Source: an uncultured Eubacteriales bacterium
Lineage (GTDB): Bacteria; Bacillota; Clostridia; Oscillospirales; CAG-272
Reading direction: 5' to 3'
DNA length: 64,000 bases
NCBI GenBank assembly: GCA_900546315.1
Contig: URCP01000004.1
Coordinates: 1 to 64,000, forward strand
Positions within the stretch are counted from its first letter, which is position 1. Every line of letters begins with the position of its first letter. Made by a program: the position numbers and the translations under genes. Below the pieces are notes generated by a model. It saw only the letters and a program-made list of their open reading frames with translations, searched no databases and was not told the origin of the DNA. Of this stretch, positions 15,876-25,032 are shown one piece after another.

Positions 15876-17360
15876 TTATTTTCCGTATTTTTCGAGCTTT
15901 TTCCCTAGCTCGGCGTTGACGGATTTCTCGTTTTTCGCGTAGTAGGACGAGAAGCTGCGATCGGTGCTGTTGGCGAGGTTGTATCCGGCGCTTCCAAAAG
16001 TTCCTCCACAGTAGTAGTAACCTATGTCGAACACACGCCCATCCTTTATGATATCGAGCATCTGTACCGAAAGATCGTCACGTGTGTATTTCTTTTGCAG
16101 AGCCACCTCATAATACGCGGGGATGACGCTTCTGTAGCCTTCCGCGCAGAGAGCCTCGAGAATAACCGATATTCTTTCGGGATCCGGATTCGTTATCGGA
16201 ACAAGGAAAAGGTTGGTGCCGGAGTCGACGTTTGTATAATATTTTTCACAGGTCGTATCGTATTTCGGCCACGGAACTATTCCGAAATCGTCCTTCATGT
16301 CGCGCAGATAAGATATGTCGTTCAGATTTCCGTCCATCATGAGAGCGCGGCCTTCAGAGAACACCTTTTTACAGTCGTAAACGCTCTGCTTCGAGTCGCG
16401 GTTCAGCTCGAGATAGCAGTTCTTGTTCGCGAGAAGCGCGAAATAGTCTTCGTAGATCGAGACGTTTCTCTCGCTGTTTATTGTCAGCGCGAGACCGCCG
16501 TCCTTATCCGCCGTGACTATTCTTCCGCCTCCGGTGGTCAGCGCCTGCATCGGACCGACCCAGATGTAGGTCGCGTAGCCGTAAAGATCCTTGTCCGGCT
16601 CGAATGATCCGTCTCCGTTGAGGTCGTCTGAGCAAAGGAGAACGAGACGCGAGAACTCATCGAACGTCCACTTGTTGTCGAGAACCTTCTGGTAAGGATA
16701 TTCCTCGTTATATTTGTCAAACAGCTTCTTGTTGAACATCATGCAGTCGGTCTGTGCGAGCGCCTGATAGCTGATATCGCCGATCATTGTGAACAGCTTC
16801 CCGTTGATGTCGAAGCTCTTTTTCGCGTCCTGATCCCACCACGGTTTGTCGAGATCGACATATGTCAGCTGCGTCTTCCAGTCAAGGCAGAGACCCTGTT
16901 CGGCGTACACGAAGGCGGCGCGCGCGTGCGGAACGATGATGTCATACGCGTCGTCACCGGCGACGATTGAGCTGACGGCGTCGGTCTCATAGTTGTTGTT
17001 CGAACTCTTTATCAGCTCGAACTCGACGTTGAAGCGCTCGCACACAGCTCGATTCCGCCTGTATATCGCGTCGTTCAGTACGTCGCCGTCCTCGGCTTCG
17101 CTGAACATATCGCCTATCCAGTCCGGATAGGTGCTGTTGCGCATGAGCACCCGGACCGTATACCCGCCATAGTCGGCGTCAGGGAGGTCGTCGCTGATCA
17201 CAGGCACTTCGCTGACGGGAGTGGTTTCTGATGTATCGATGGACTCGGAGTCGGAGCCCTGCGGCACATTGGTGTCGCCGCTGTTGGTTACGCTGCCGCA
17301 GGAGGACGCGGCAATGAGGGTCGCAAGCATGAGTGTAAGCAGTCTCGTAGGATGTTTCAT
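15876..17360 (-). CDS. Extracellular solute-binding lipoprotein, orphan paralogue
   Basis: Lipoprotein of 494 residues, signal peptide ending at a cysteine in AASSCGS, then a Ser/Thr/Glu-rich linker. The mature start (DADYGGYTVRVLMRN) and the block DLDKPWWDQDAKKSF match the protein at 12245-13738. The two are clear paralogues with identical domain layout (family 1 carbohydrate-type binding proteins). It has its own strong promoter, no transporter genes beside it and a convergent operon as neighbour. Ligand unknown; the many such orphans in Clostridia suggest that shared permeases may serve several binding proteins. Confidence 0.82.
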   Translation of the reverse strand: MKHPTRLLTLMLATLIAASSCGSVTNSGDTNVPQGSDSESIDTSETTPVSEVPVISDDLPDADYGGYTVRVLMRNSTYPDWIGDMFSEAEDGDVLNDAIYRRNRAVCERFNVEFELIKSSNNNYETDAVSSIVAGDDAYDIIVPHARAAFVYAEQGLCLDWKTQLTYVDLDKPWWDQDAKKSFDINGKLFTMIGDISYQALAQTDCMMFNKKLFDKYNEEYPYQKVLDNKWTFDEFSRLVLLCSDDLNGDGSFEPDKDLYGYATYIWVGPMQALTTGGGRIVTADKDGGLALTINSERNVSIYEDYFALLANKNCYLELNRDSKQSVYDCKKVFSEGRALMMDGNLNDISYLRDMKDDFGIVPWPKYDTTCEKYYTNVDSGTNLFLVPITNPDPERISVILEALCAEGYRSVIPAYYEVALQKKYTRDDLSVQMLDIIKDGRVFDIGYYYCGGTFGSAGYNLANSTDRSFSSYYAKNEKSVNAELGKKLEKYGK

Positions 17361-17391
17361 GGCAGTTCCCTTTCAGAAATAATATGATATA

Positions 17392-17452
17392 TTGTCTCAA
17401 TATGCGATAAGCATACTGACAACATTATACAGTATAAACATCCGCTTGTCAA
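17392..17452 (-). promoter_or_regulatory. Promoter and inverted repeat for the 15876-17360 lipoprotein
   Basis: On the minus strand, TTGACA at 17447-17452 and TATAAT at 17424-17429 are 17 bases apart. An imperfect inverted repeat (TTGTC...ATATGC at 17392-17405 and GCATA...GACAA at 17411-17422) lies over the expected transcription start, a typical operator position. Confidence 0.7.
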
Positions 17453-17489
17453 CACCTGATTGACATTACAAACAATATTTGTGAATATA

Positions 17490-17516
17490 TCACAAAACAA
17501 GTCACGCGTTTTGTGA
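17490..17516 (-). terminator. Hairpin after the SleB-like gene
   Basis: TCACAAAAC pairs perfectly with GTTTTGTGA around a 9-base loop, 33 bases beyond the end of the hydrolase gene. It lacks a clear T run. Confidence 0.45.
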
Positions 17517-17548
17517 CAACCGACCAAACATACACCGGGAGAGAGTTT

Positions 17549-18325
17549 TCACGAGTAGAAATCGTGCCCACCGACCGAAAGCAGGAACTGCCGGTTCGCC
17601 GGTATCCAGAAGTTTGTCGCGATGCGCGGGTTCAGGAAGTACAGCGCCTCGCGGGATATGTAGTACGCGTCGAGACATATCTTCGCGGCGGTGACGCTGT
17701 CCGCGTTCGGCTCGTTCCAGATCCTGCCGTTCGCGGTCGGCGTGAACTGGACGGCGTATTTCCGGTCGAATATCACGTCGTAGATACTGTCCGGAAACTC
17801 GCCGCTGTGCACGCGGTTGAGGATCACGTTGCCGACGAGAATCTTTCCTTCCATCGGTTCGCCTTCCGCCTCGGCGTTGATTATCCGTGACAGCCAGTAG
17901 ACCTCGTCCGCGATATAGAAGTCGTCTCCGGACGCGAGCGCCGTGCCGGTTGGTGTCAGGGCGACCGAGCGTGTCTCGTCTGTCCATTCGACGTCCGCGC
18001 CGTAAATCTTCGCGAGCGAGCGGACCGGGACGAAAGTTTCCCCGTCGAGTTCGAGACAGTCATTGCCGCCTATATATCGCCCGGAGCACGCTATGTACGG
18101 TTCACCCACCTCCGCGTGAATTTCAAGATTCTCACCGGACGCCGCGCCGAGCGAGCGTTTTGTGTCCTCGATATCGACATATGTCGTCGAACCGATGAGC
18201 CTCGCGTCGATGTCCGTCACGGTTCCGTTCACACTGATGTGTACTTTCTCGTAAGCCGAGAGCGCGGGGGTGGCGAGCGATGACGCTATGAGGGCGGTGA
18301 TTATCGTTTTTGTGAGTTTTTTCAT
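17549..18325 (-). CDS. Secreted SleB-family cell wall hydrolase
   Basis: Exported peptidoglycan hydrolase of 258 residues. The ATG at 18325 is chosen because GAAAGGACAAGC precedes it and a signal peptide (residues 1-24) follows. Residues about 28-125 resemble a copper amine oxidase N-terminal-type domain (RYIGGNDCLELDGETFVPVR), a common wall- or self-binding module in Clostridia. Residues about 138-258 are the SleB hydrolase domain, with the probable catalytic Glu152 in IINAEAEGEP and the following ILVGNVILNRV helix. SleB acts as a lytic transglycosylase on spore cortex, but this domain pair also occurs in vegetative wall enzymes, so a role in germination is only possible. Confidence 0.87.
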   Translation of the reverse strand: MKKLTKTIITALIASSLATPALSAYEKVHISVNGTVTDIDARLIGSTTYVDIEDTKRSLGAASGENLEIHAEVGEPYIACSGRYIGGNDCLELDGETFVPVRSLAKIYGADVEWTDETRSVALTPTGTALASGDDFYIADEVYWLSRIINAEAEGEPMEGKILVGNVILNRVHSGEFPDSIYDVIFDRKYAVQFTPTANGRIWNEPNADSVTAAKICLDAYYISREALYFLNPRIATNFWIPANRQFLLSVGGHDFYS

Positions 18326-18473
18326 TTGCTTGTCCTTTCTCTCATTTCGCAGTTTACATTGTCGGCGGACAATGAGAACCACAAAACACTGGATTGAAAG
18401 ATTTATCTTTCAATCTGTGACTTCAGGCGGGCGCTCCGGTTTTCAGCCGCTGCCGGGACGCATCGGATATGAA

Positions 18474-18530
18474 CAAAAGGCATACGGTTTATTTGATATC
18501 CACCGGATATCACGTTTGTACCGTATGCCT
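18474..18530 (-). terminator. Terminator after proS
   Basis: On the minus strand GGCATACGGT pairs with ACCGTATGCC (18520-18529 with 18479-18488), followed by TTTTG. A second stem, GATATC-GATATC, is nested inside (18495-18511). Confidence 0.75.
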
Positions 18531-18608
18531 ATTTTACCATATTCCGTGCCGCGAATCAACCCACAATTTCTTCCATAGCGGATCGTCACTTACGCAGACA
18601 CGCGCGGA

Positions 18609-20048
18609 TCAATACGCTTTAGCCCAGTAAACGAGCGACTTCGCGGGCTTTCCGCAGCAGACGCAGGTCTCGGAGATGCGCTCCTGCTCGAGCGGGATGC
18701 AGCGGGAACCGACGCCGGTCTCGGCCTTGACCTTGTCCTCGCACTCGGGATCTCCGCACCACATCGCGCGGACGAAGCCGTCTCCGCCTGCTGCGAGCTT
18801 TTCCTTGATCTCGTCGATCGTCTTGCAGTCGTATGTGCGGCGCTGACGGTTCGCGAGAGCCTTCGCGTACATTCCGTCGTGGACTTCCTGAAGCTTCTTG
18901 TCGACCGCGGTCTCGAGCTCGTCGAGCGATACGACAGTCTTCTCGCCGTTGTGGCGCGTTACCATGACGCACTGATTTGCCTCGATGTCGCGCGGACCGA
19001 TCTCTATGCGGAGCGGAACGCCCTTCATCTCGTACTCCGCGAACTTCCATCCGGGCGAGTTGTCCGAGTCGTCGAGCTTGACTCTGACCTTCCCCTTAAG
19101 TCTGTCGGCGAGAGCCGCCGCAGTGTCGATGACGCCCGGCTTGTGAGCCGCGATCGGAACTATTACAACCTGTATCGGAGCGACCGCAGGCGGAAGAACG
19201 AGTCCGCTGTCGTCGCCGTGAGTCATTATGATTCCGCCGATCATTCTTGTCGTTGTTCCCCATGAAGTCTGGAACGGGTGAACGAGCTTGTTTTCTTTGT
19301 CGGCGTATGTGATGCCGAACGCCCTCGCGAAGCCGTCTCCGAAATAGTGCGAGGTGCCCGCCTGGAGCGCCTTGCCGTCATGCATGAGAGCTTCTATCGC
19401 GTATGTGTCCTCGGCTCCGGCGAACTTGTCGCTCGGTGTCTTCGCGCCCTTTATGACCGGGATGGCGAGATCCTTCTCGTGGAAGTCGGCGTAGACGTTG
19501 AGCATACGAATGGTCTCCTCGCGCGCCTCCTCCGCGGTGGCGTGCATGGTGTGACCCTCCTGCCAGAGGAACTCACGCGTGCGGAGGAACGGACGGGTGG
19601 TCTTTTCCCAGCGGACGACCGAGCACCACTGATTGTAGAGCTTCGGCAGGTCTCTCCAGGAGCGGATTATCTTCGCGTAGTGGTCGCAGAAAAGCGTCTC
19701 TGAGGTCGGTCTGACGCAGAGCCTTTCAGCGAGCTTCTCGCTTCCGCCGTATGTCACCCACGCGACCTCGGGCGCGAAGCCCTCGACGTGCTCCTTCTCC
19801 TTGTTGAGAAGTCCCTCCGGGATGAACATCGGCATATATACGTTTTCGTGCCCGAGCTCCTTGAATCTGGTGTCGAGAATCTTCTGGATATTCTCCCAGA
19901 TAGCGTAGCCGTAGGGGCGTATGATCATGCAGCCCTTGACGCTCGAGTAGTCGACAAGGTCAGCCTTTTTACAGATATCAGTGTACCATTGAGCGAAGTC
20001 GACGTCCATCGACGTTATCTGCTCAACGAGCTTTTTATCGCCAGCCAT
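18609..20048 (-). CDS. proS: Prolyl-tRNA synthetase, short archaeal/eukaryotic-like type
   Basis: Charges tRNA-Pro with proline. Class II synthetase of 479 residues without the editing insertion of the long bacterial form, so it is the ProS type 3 seen in many Firmicutes. Motif 2 is visible as [24 protein letters not shown], with [11 protein letters not shown] before it. The anticodon-binding domain follows ([26 protein letters not shown]), then the type-specific C-terminal zinc-like domain with CGDPECEDK and [19 protein letters not shown] at the end. Start 20048 is preferred because the ATG at 20069 overlaps the AAAGGA ribosome binding site itself. A single-gene unit with its own terminator. 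Confidence 0.95.
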   Translation of the reverse strand: MAGDKKLVEQITSMDVDFAQWYTDICKKADLVDYSSVKGCMIIRPYGYAIWENIQKILDTRFKELGHENVYMPMFIPEGLLNKEKEHVEGFAPEVAWVTYGGSEKLAERLCVRPTSETLFCDHYAKIIRSWRDLPKLYNQWCSVVRWEKTTRPFLRTREFLWQEGHTMHATAEEAREETIRMLNVYADFHEKDLAIPVIKGAKTPSDKFAGAEDTYAIEALMHDGKALQAGTSHYFGDGFARAFGITYADKENKLVHPFQTSWGTTTRMIGGIIMTHGDDSGLVLPPAVAPIQVVIVPIAAHKPGVIDTAAALADRLKGKVRVKLDDSDNSPGWKFAEYEMKGVPLRIEIGPRDIEANQCVMVTRHNGEKTVVSLDELETAVDKKLQEVHDGMYAKALANRQRRTYDCKTIDEIKEKLAAGGDGFVRAMWCGDPECEDKVKAETGVGSRCIPLEQERISETCVCCGKPAKSLVYWAKAY

Positions 20049-20185
20049 AGTTATATTATATCCTTTCATTTATTAGATATAGATTATTATACCTTATTTT
20101 GCGCGCTCTGTCAATATCCGATTGAAATAATTTTCGAAAAATCCGGAAAAATTCCGCCGCGCGGCAAAATGTTTACGCATACTGC

Positions 20186-20214
20186 TTTACTTTTTGCCCG
20201 TAATGTGATAAAAT
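20186..20214 (+). promoter_or_regulatory. Promoter for the gene at 20266
   Basis: TTTACT, 17 bases, TAAAAT. Immediately downstream GGTCA-AAAA-TGACC (20225-20238) is a small perfect inverted repeat. Confidence 0.5.
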
Positions 20215-20265
20215 AGATGTGTGTGGTCAAAAATGACCGAGTAAAAAAGTGAGCGGGGGGAGCAT

Positions 20266-20850
20266 ATGCAGAGCGGCCGGTCGCGAGGACAGACAAATGA
20301 ATATCGACAGCCGGAGACCGACAGGTACGGACGCCCCGACGTGTACGGACACCCGCTGCCGGGAAACGCCGCGCGGCAGTCCCCACAGGCGATACGGCGC
20401 GACAGACCTCAGGGCGCGGTACCTCCGCGTGACGCCGGGTATCAGCGCGCTCCGCAGTCCGGACAGCGCCAGACGACGCGTGCCGGTCAGCAGCAGCCGG
20501 ACAGGCGCTCTCTCGCTGTATCCTACAGCAGCGTGAGGCAGAACGGCTCCGGACAGAGGATGAACGTCGCCCCGATGAATATTCAGCGCGTACAGCCTGT
20601 CTCACGCGGACAGAACGCGTCGGGCGGCGCTTATCAGGGGAGACCCCGGATACAGACGCGCGGAACGTATCCGCCGCAGAAAAGACCCATCGGAGGGAAC
20701 CGCAAAGTGAATCAGATGGTTAAAGGAAAAGCAAAAAAGAAGAACCGCACCACAATACGCGATTTCGTGCTCGGGCTCGCGATAGGCTTCGCGATATTCG
20801 GTCCGGCGGCGTATTTTGTGTGCAAGACGATAATCGGCATATTCGCCTGA
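20266..20850 (+). CDS. Disordered, basic, single-pass membrane protein of unknown function
   Basis: Not a family I recognise. Of 194 residues, the first 160 are rich in Arg, Gln, Pro, Gly and Ser with almost no hydrophobic clusters, so they are probably disordered and, being very basic, cytoplasmic and possibly nucleic-acid or lipid binding. A lysine-rich patch (MVKGKAKKKNRTT) leads into one membrane segment at about 167-190 (DFVLGLAIGFAIFGPAAYFV). GGGGGGAGC precedes the ATG. The sequence GQRQTTRAGQQQPDRR recalls cell-division or wall-associated linker proteins, but that is only a resemblance in composition. Three-way-junction repeat A begins six bases after its stop. Confidence 0.65.
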   Translation: MQSGRSRGQTNEYRQPETDRYGRPDVYGHPLPGNAARQSPQAIRRDRPQGAVPPRDAGYQRAPQSGQRQTTRAGQQQPDRRSLAVSYSSVRQNGSGQRMNVAPMNIQRVQPVSRGQNASGGAYQGRPRIQTRGTYPPQKRPIGGNRKVNQMVKGKAKKKNRTTIRDFVLGLAIGFAIFGPAAYFVCKTIIGIFA

Positions 20851-20856
20851 GACGAG

Positions 20857-20961
20857 CCTGAAAATAAATTTTCAGACCAGACAGTTTTGAGGCTTTCACG
20901 ACATTGGGTCGTGAATTTTGAAAGACGGACAAGCCGTCTTTCAAAACCGCCTCAAAACTGT
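20857..20961 (+). repeat. Three-way-junction repeat, copy A
   Basis: A leading hairpin (CTGAAAAT-AA-ATTTTCAG at 20858-20875) is followed by an outer 13-bp stem (20881-20893 with 20949-20961). That stem encloses two hairpins: TTCACGAC-ATTGG-GTCGTGAA (20895-20915) and a 13-bp stem TTTTGAAAGACGG-ACAAG-CCGTCTTTCAAAA (20916-20946). All stems are perfect in this copy. Copies B (24905-25010) and C (45176-45281) share the same layout and orientation. Confidence 0.85.
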
Positions 20962-20990
20962 AAGTTTGTACGAAAGGCATGGACATACAA

Positions 20991-21701
20991 ATGAGACTTG
21001 ACAAATTTTTGTCCGAGACCGGAACGTGTACGCGCTCCGAGGCGTCAAAGGCGGCGAAATCGGGTGGAATAACCGTGAACGGCGTGCCGGTGAAGCGCGC
21101 CGACGTCCACATCGACCCGGAAAAGGACGCGGTATCGCTGTCCGGAGTTCCGGTCAGATATAAGAGATTCACGTATATCATGCTCAACAAGCCGGACGGG
21201 TATATCTCGGCGACCGAGGATTCCCGCGGGGAGCACACGGTGCTTGAGCTTCTCGACGAGCGCACCCGCCGCCTCGGGCTTTTCCCGTGCGGAAGACTCG
21301 ACAAGAATACGCTCGGGCTGCTTCTGCTGACGAACGACGGCGACCTCTGTCACGATCTGCTTTCGCCGAAGAAGCACGTGTCGAAGGTCTACCGTTTCCG
21401 CTCGGAGCGAGTGATAACCGACGAGGACAAGGCGCGTCTCGAGTCCGGAGTGACGCTTGACGGCGAGATGACGAAGCCCGCGAAGCTGACGCTTGACGAG
21501 GGGCGGTGCTCAGGGACGATAGAGATAACCGAGGGAAGGTTCCACCAGATAAAGCGTATGCTCGAGGCCGTTTGCAACAAGATAGAATATCTCGAGCGTG
21601 TTGAGTTCGCGGGAATGCCGCTCGACACATCGCTTGAGCGCGGAGAGTGGCGCGAGCTGACACCGGACGAGGAGAAGGCGCTTCTCCTGCTCAAAAAATA
21701 A
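20991..21701 (+). CDS. rluB: rRNA pseudouridine synthase, RsuA/RluB family
   Basis: Converts uridine to pseudouridine in rRNA. An N-terminal S4 RNA-binding domain (residues 1-45, MRLDKFLSETGTCTRSEASK) is followed by the catalytic domain with FPCGRLDKNTLGLLLLTNDG, where the Asp is the nucleophile, and GRFHQIKRM near the end. It has 236 residues, within the family range. The ATG at 20991 fits the family's usual MRL start; ATG at 20979 lies only one base after the AAAGG site. Both ATGs fall in a stretch also found downstream of repeat copy B, so the translation start region appears to have arrived with, or co-evolved with, the repeat. RluB versus RsuA/RluE cannot be settled by eye. Confidence 0.88.
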   Translation: MRLDKFLSETGTCTRSEASKAAKSGGITVNGVPVKRADVHIDPEKDAVSLSGVPVRYKRFTYIMLNKPDGYISATEDSRGEHTVLELLDERTRRLGLFPCGRLDKNTLGLLLLTNDGDLCHDLLSPKKHVSKVYRFRSERVITDEDKARLESGVTLDGEMTKPAKLTLDEGRCSGTIEITEGRFHQIKRMLEAVCNKIEYLERVEFAGMPLDTSLERGEWRELTPDEEKALLLLKK

Positions 21702-21718
21702 TTTTTAAGGAAATCGAT

Positions 21719-23884
21719 ATGGATATTATAAAGACGCTTGCCGAAGAGCTCTCGCTCGGACGCGAGCAGGTTGAGAAGACTGTCGCGCTGATAGACGAGG
21801 GCGCGACGATACCTTTTATCGCGAGATACCGCAAGGAGGTCACGGGCTCGCTCGACGACGAGCAGTTAAGACGCCTCTCCGAGCGCCTTACATATCTGCG
21901 CTCGCTTGAGGACAGGCGCGAGGAGGTCAGACGCCTCATCGCGGAGCAGGAGAAGCTGACGCCGGAGATATCGAAGGCGCTCGACACGGCGAAGATACTC
22001 ACCGAAATAGAGGATATCTACCGGTCGTTCAGACCGAAGCGCCGCACCAGAGCGTCCATTGCCCGTGAGAGAGGTCTCGAGCCGCTGGCGGAGGCGATTC
22101 TCGCGCAGAAGCCGAGGTACTCGCCGTCGCTTGATGAGATCGCCGCGGGGCTTGTTAACGCCGAAAAGGGCGTTGAGACAGCAGACGCGGCGTTCGACGG
22201 CGCGTGCGACATAATCGCCGAGATGATCTCGGACAACGCCGACTACAGAAAGCTGATAAGAAACCTGACCCTGACGAACGGCGAGATTGTCACAAAACAG
22301 GCTAAGGACGGCGATTCTGTCTATTCTCAGTATTATGATTTCAGAAGCAATCTCTCAAAGCTCCCGGGGCACCGTGTGCTCGCGATAAACCGCGGCGAAA
22401 AGGAGGAATACCTGAAGGTTACGCTCGAGGTGCCGGAGGATCTGATAATCAACCGCTTGACGCCGGAGATCGTGAAGGAACCGAAGAGCCCCTCCGCGGC
22501 GTACCTGAGACGCGCCGTGGAGGACAGCTACGAGCGTCTTATCGCGCCGAGCGTCGAGCGTGAGATACGCACCGGAGCCTTTGACGACGCCTGCGAGGGC
22601 GCTATCAAAGTCTTTGAGGACAACCTGAAGCATCTGCTGCTTCAGCCGCCGCTCAAAGGTAAGGTGGTTCTCGGCTACGACCCCGGCTATGCTCACGGCT
22701 GCAAGCTCGCCGTCGTCGACAGCACAGGACGCGTGCTCGATACGGCGGTCATATACCCGATGAAGCCGCAGTCGAGGACGGAAGAGGCGTCGCGGATCAT
22801 AAAGCACCTCGTCTTGAAATACGGCGTTAATGTCATTGCGATAGGAAACGGCACCGCGTCGAAGGAGAGCGAGATATTCATCGCCGGGCTGATCAGCGAG
22901 CTGTCAGCGGAAGGAAAGACTGTCAGGTACGCGGTCGTAAGCGAGGCTGGCGCGTCGGTCTATTCGGCGTCGAAGCTCGCGGCGGAGGAATTCCCGGATT
23001 TCGACGTTATGCAGAGAAGCGCCGTCTCGATCGCGAGACGAATTCAGGACCCTCTGGCGGAGCTCGTCAAGATCGACCCGAAGTCGATCGGCGTCGGTCA
23101 GTATCAGCATGATATGAAGCCCGCAAGGCTTGATGAAGCGCTCGGCGGAGTGGTCGAGGACTGTGTCAACAGCGTCGGCGTAGACGTCAACACGGCATCC
23201 GGAGCGCTGCTCTCGTACATCGCCGGCATCAACTCAGTCAGCGCTAAGAATATAGTGAAATACCGCGAGGAGAACGGCGCGTTCCGCTCGAGGTCTGAGA
23301 TAAAGAAAGTTCCGAGGATCGGCGCGAAGGCGTTCGAGCAGTGCGCGGGATTCCTGCGCGTTTCCGGCTCCGACGAGATACTCGACAATACGGGAGTTCA
23401 CCCGGAGAGCTACGCGGCGGCGAAGAAGCTGCTCTCATCGTTCGGCTACACAGCCGACGACGTGCGGCACGGCAGGCTCGCGGAGCTCAGAAAGAAGTGC
23501 GAGAAGGCGGGCATAAAGACCCTCTGCGCCGAGATAGGCGTCGGAGAGCCGACCCTGCGCGACATGATAGGCGAGCTTGAGAAGCCGGGAAGAGACGTGC
23601 GCGACAGTCTGCCGCAGACGGTTCTCCGCGACGACATTCTCGAGATGAGCGACCTGAAGCCGGGGATGATTCTTACCGGAACCGTGCGCAATGTCATAGA
23701 TTTCGGAGCGTTCGTCGACATCGGCGTTCATCAGGACGGACTCGTCCACATCTCCGAGATCGCCGACAGGTATATAAAGCATCCGAGCGAGGTTCTCGCG
23801 GTCGGCGACGTCGTTCAGGTGATGGTGAAGTCGGTCGACACGGCGAAGAAGCGCATCTCGCTGACGATGAAGATCAAAAAGTAA
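21719..23884 (+). CDS. tex: Tex-family RNA-binding transcription accessory protein
   Basis: Conserved cytoplasmic protein of 721 residues. The ATG at 21719 follows TAAGGAAATC and gives the typical start. It shows the Tex modules in order: N-terminal helical region with PFIARYRKEVTGSLDDEQL, the YqgF-like RNase H fold around VVLGYDPGYAHGCKLAVVD, the helix-hairpin-helix segment (ASGALLSYIAGINSVSAKNI), and a C-terminal S1 domain from about residue 645 (GMILTGTVRNVIDFGAFVDI and HISEIADRYI). Tex binds RNA and influences transcription and ribosome function; the exact role is unsettled. It starts 18 bases after rluB, so the two form an operon. Confidence 0.95.
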   Translation: MDIIKTLAEELSLGREQVEKTVALIDEGATIPFIARYRKEVTGSLDDEQLRRLSERLTYLRSLEDRREEVRRLIAEQEKLTPEISKALDTAKILTEIEDIYRSFRPKRRTRASIARERGLEPLAEAILAQKPRYSPSLDEIAAGLVNAEKGVETADAAFDGACDIIAEMISDNADYRKLIRNLTLTNGEIVTKQAKDGDSVYSQYYDFRSNLSKLPGHRVLAINRGEKEEYLKVTLEVPEDLIINRLTPEIVKEPKSPSAAYLRRAVEDSYERLIAPSVEREIRTGAFDDACEGAIKVFEDNLKHLLLQPPLKGKVVLGYDPGYAHGCKLAVVDSTGRVLDTAVIYPMKPQSRTEEASRIIKHLVLKYGVNVIAIGNGTASKESEIFIAGLISELSAEGKTVRYAVVSEAGASVYSASKLAAEEFPDFDVMQRSAVSIARRIQDPLAELVKIDPKSIGVGQYQHDMKPARLDEALGGVVEDCVNSVGVDVNTASGALLSYIAGINSVSAKNIVKYREENGAFRSRSEIKKVPRIGAKAFEQCAGFLRVSGSDEILDNTGVHPESYAAAKKLLSSFGYTADDVRHGRLAELRKKCEKAGIKTLCAEIGVGEPTLRDMIGELEKPGRDVRDSLPQTVLRDDILEMSDLKPGMILTGTVRNVIDFGAFVDIGVHQDGLVHISEIADRYIKHPSEVLAVGDVVQVMVKSVDTAKKRISLTMKIKK

Positions 23885-23941
23885 AAGTGCGTCCGGGCGG
23901 CTCTCATGCCGTCCGGATTGTTACCGGAGGCATAACAGGTT

Positions 23942-24901
23942 TTGAAAAGACATGACGACAACAGCCGCCCGCGTGTGCCGAAGAAGCTGTCGGCGCTGAT
24001 AACGTCGATAGTGTGCGTCGCGGCGGCGCTCTTCTACATAGTGACAGGCGGGAATCTCGGGGATTTCCTCGAGAAGAACGGCATTGACATAAACGATCTC
24101 TGGAAGAACACCGCGACGGTCACTGACGGAGAGCTTGAGGTACACGTAATAGATATCGGGCAGGGCGACAGCATCCTTGTCAGGTGGAACGGCGGAAATA
24201 TGCTGATCGACGCGGGACCGAACTCGGGCGAGGACGCGCTGAGGGCGCACCTTGACGCCTGCGGGGTGAAGAAGCTTGATTATCTCGTCTGCACTCACCC
24301 GCACGAGGATCACATCGGCGGCGCCGACATGGTCGTGAAGAACTATGAGATCGGGAAGATTCTCATGCCGGTGACGAGCGTTTCCACGGCGACCGTGAAC
24401 CGGCTGCTCGACGCAATCGAGGAAAAGGACGTATCCGTAGAGGCTCCGGCGCCGGGCGACGTCTACATTCTCGGCGACGTCTCATTCGAGATACTCGCCC
24501 CCGACCCGTCTGTCGAGGACGACGCGAACAACTCGAGCATAGTCCTGCGCCTGCGCTTCGGCGATACATATTTCATGTTCACAGGCGACGCGGAGAAGGA
24601 GTCGGAGGCGAAGATACTTGAGAGCTTTCCCGAGAGCGACCTGAAGAGCGACTTTCTGAAGGTAGGTCACCACGGCTCAAGCACTTCGACGAGCGAGGCG
24701 TTCCTCGCCGCCGTCTCGCCCGAATACGCCGCGATATCCTGTGAGAAGGGAAACAGCTACGGACACCCGCACCGCGAGACGATAGCCGTACTGAAAAAGT
24801 ACGGAATAACCGGGGACAGACTGCTTCGTACCGACATATCCGGAACGATAGTGGTGGTCTCCGACGGTCAGACGCTGTCAGTCGGCTCAAGCGGAAACTA
24901 A
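23942..24901 (+). CDS. Membrane-anchored ComEC/Rec2-type metallo-beta-lactamase protein
   Basis: A protein of 319 residues with a basic N terminus, one membrane segment (about 17-36) and an extracytoplasmic metallo-beta-lactamase domain of the ComEC C-terminal type. Metal ligands are in CTHPHEDHIGG (His119, His121, Asp123, His124), followed by FTGDAEKESE and VGHHGSSTSTSE. The motif VHVIDIGQGDSILV is the hallmark of this group. In ComEC the domain degrades the non-transported DNA strand, but free-standing versions have unproven roles in nuclease or phosphodiester chemistry. The start is TTG at 23942, with GGAGG 11 bases upstream and no in-frame ATG that keeps the membrane segment. Repeat copy B starts three bases after its stop. 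Confidence 0.85.
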   Translation: MKRHDDNSRPRVPKKLSALITSIVCVAAALFYIVTGGNLGDFLEKNGIDINDLWKNTATVTDGELEVHVIDIGQGDSILVRWNGGNMLIDAGPNSGEDALRAHLDACGVKKLDYLVCTHPHEDHIGGADMVVKNYEIGKILMPVTSVSTATVNRLLDAIEEKDVSVEAPAPGDVYILGDVSFEILAPDPSVEDDANNSSIVLRLRFGDTYFMFTGDAEKESEAKILESFPESDLKSDFLKVGHHGSSTSTSEAFLAAVSPEYAAISCEKGNSYGHPHRETIAVLKKYGITGDRLLRTDISGTIVVVSDGQTLSVGSSGN

Positions 24902-24904
24902 AAA

Positions 24905-25010
24905 GTCTGAAAATAAATTTTCAGACCAAACAGTTTTGAGGCTTTCACGACATTGGGTCGTGAATTTTGAAAGCCGGACAAGCCGTCTTTCAAAACCGCC
25001 GCAAAACTGT
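24905..25010 (+). repeat. Three-way-junction repeat, copy B
   Basis: Same layout as copy A, nearly identical in sequence. The leading GTCTGAAAAT-AA-ATTTTCAGAC is perfect. The outer stem (24930-24942 with 24998-25010) and the third hairpin each have one mismatch. Identity with copy A continues past the repeat into GTACGAAAG...ATGG.CATA.AAATGA, although no gene follows here. Confidence 0.85.
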
Positions 25011-25032
25011 AAGTCAGTACGAAAGATATGGT

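Noticed and set aside
20857..20961. Reading the three-way-junction repeat as a simple intrinsic terminator
   Set aside because: No T run follows any copy, the structure is multi-branched, and copy A is followed within 30 bases by a coding start.
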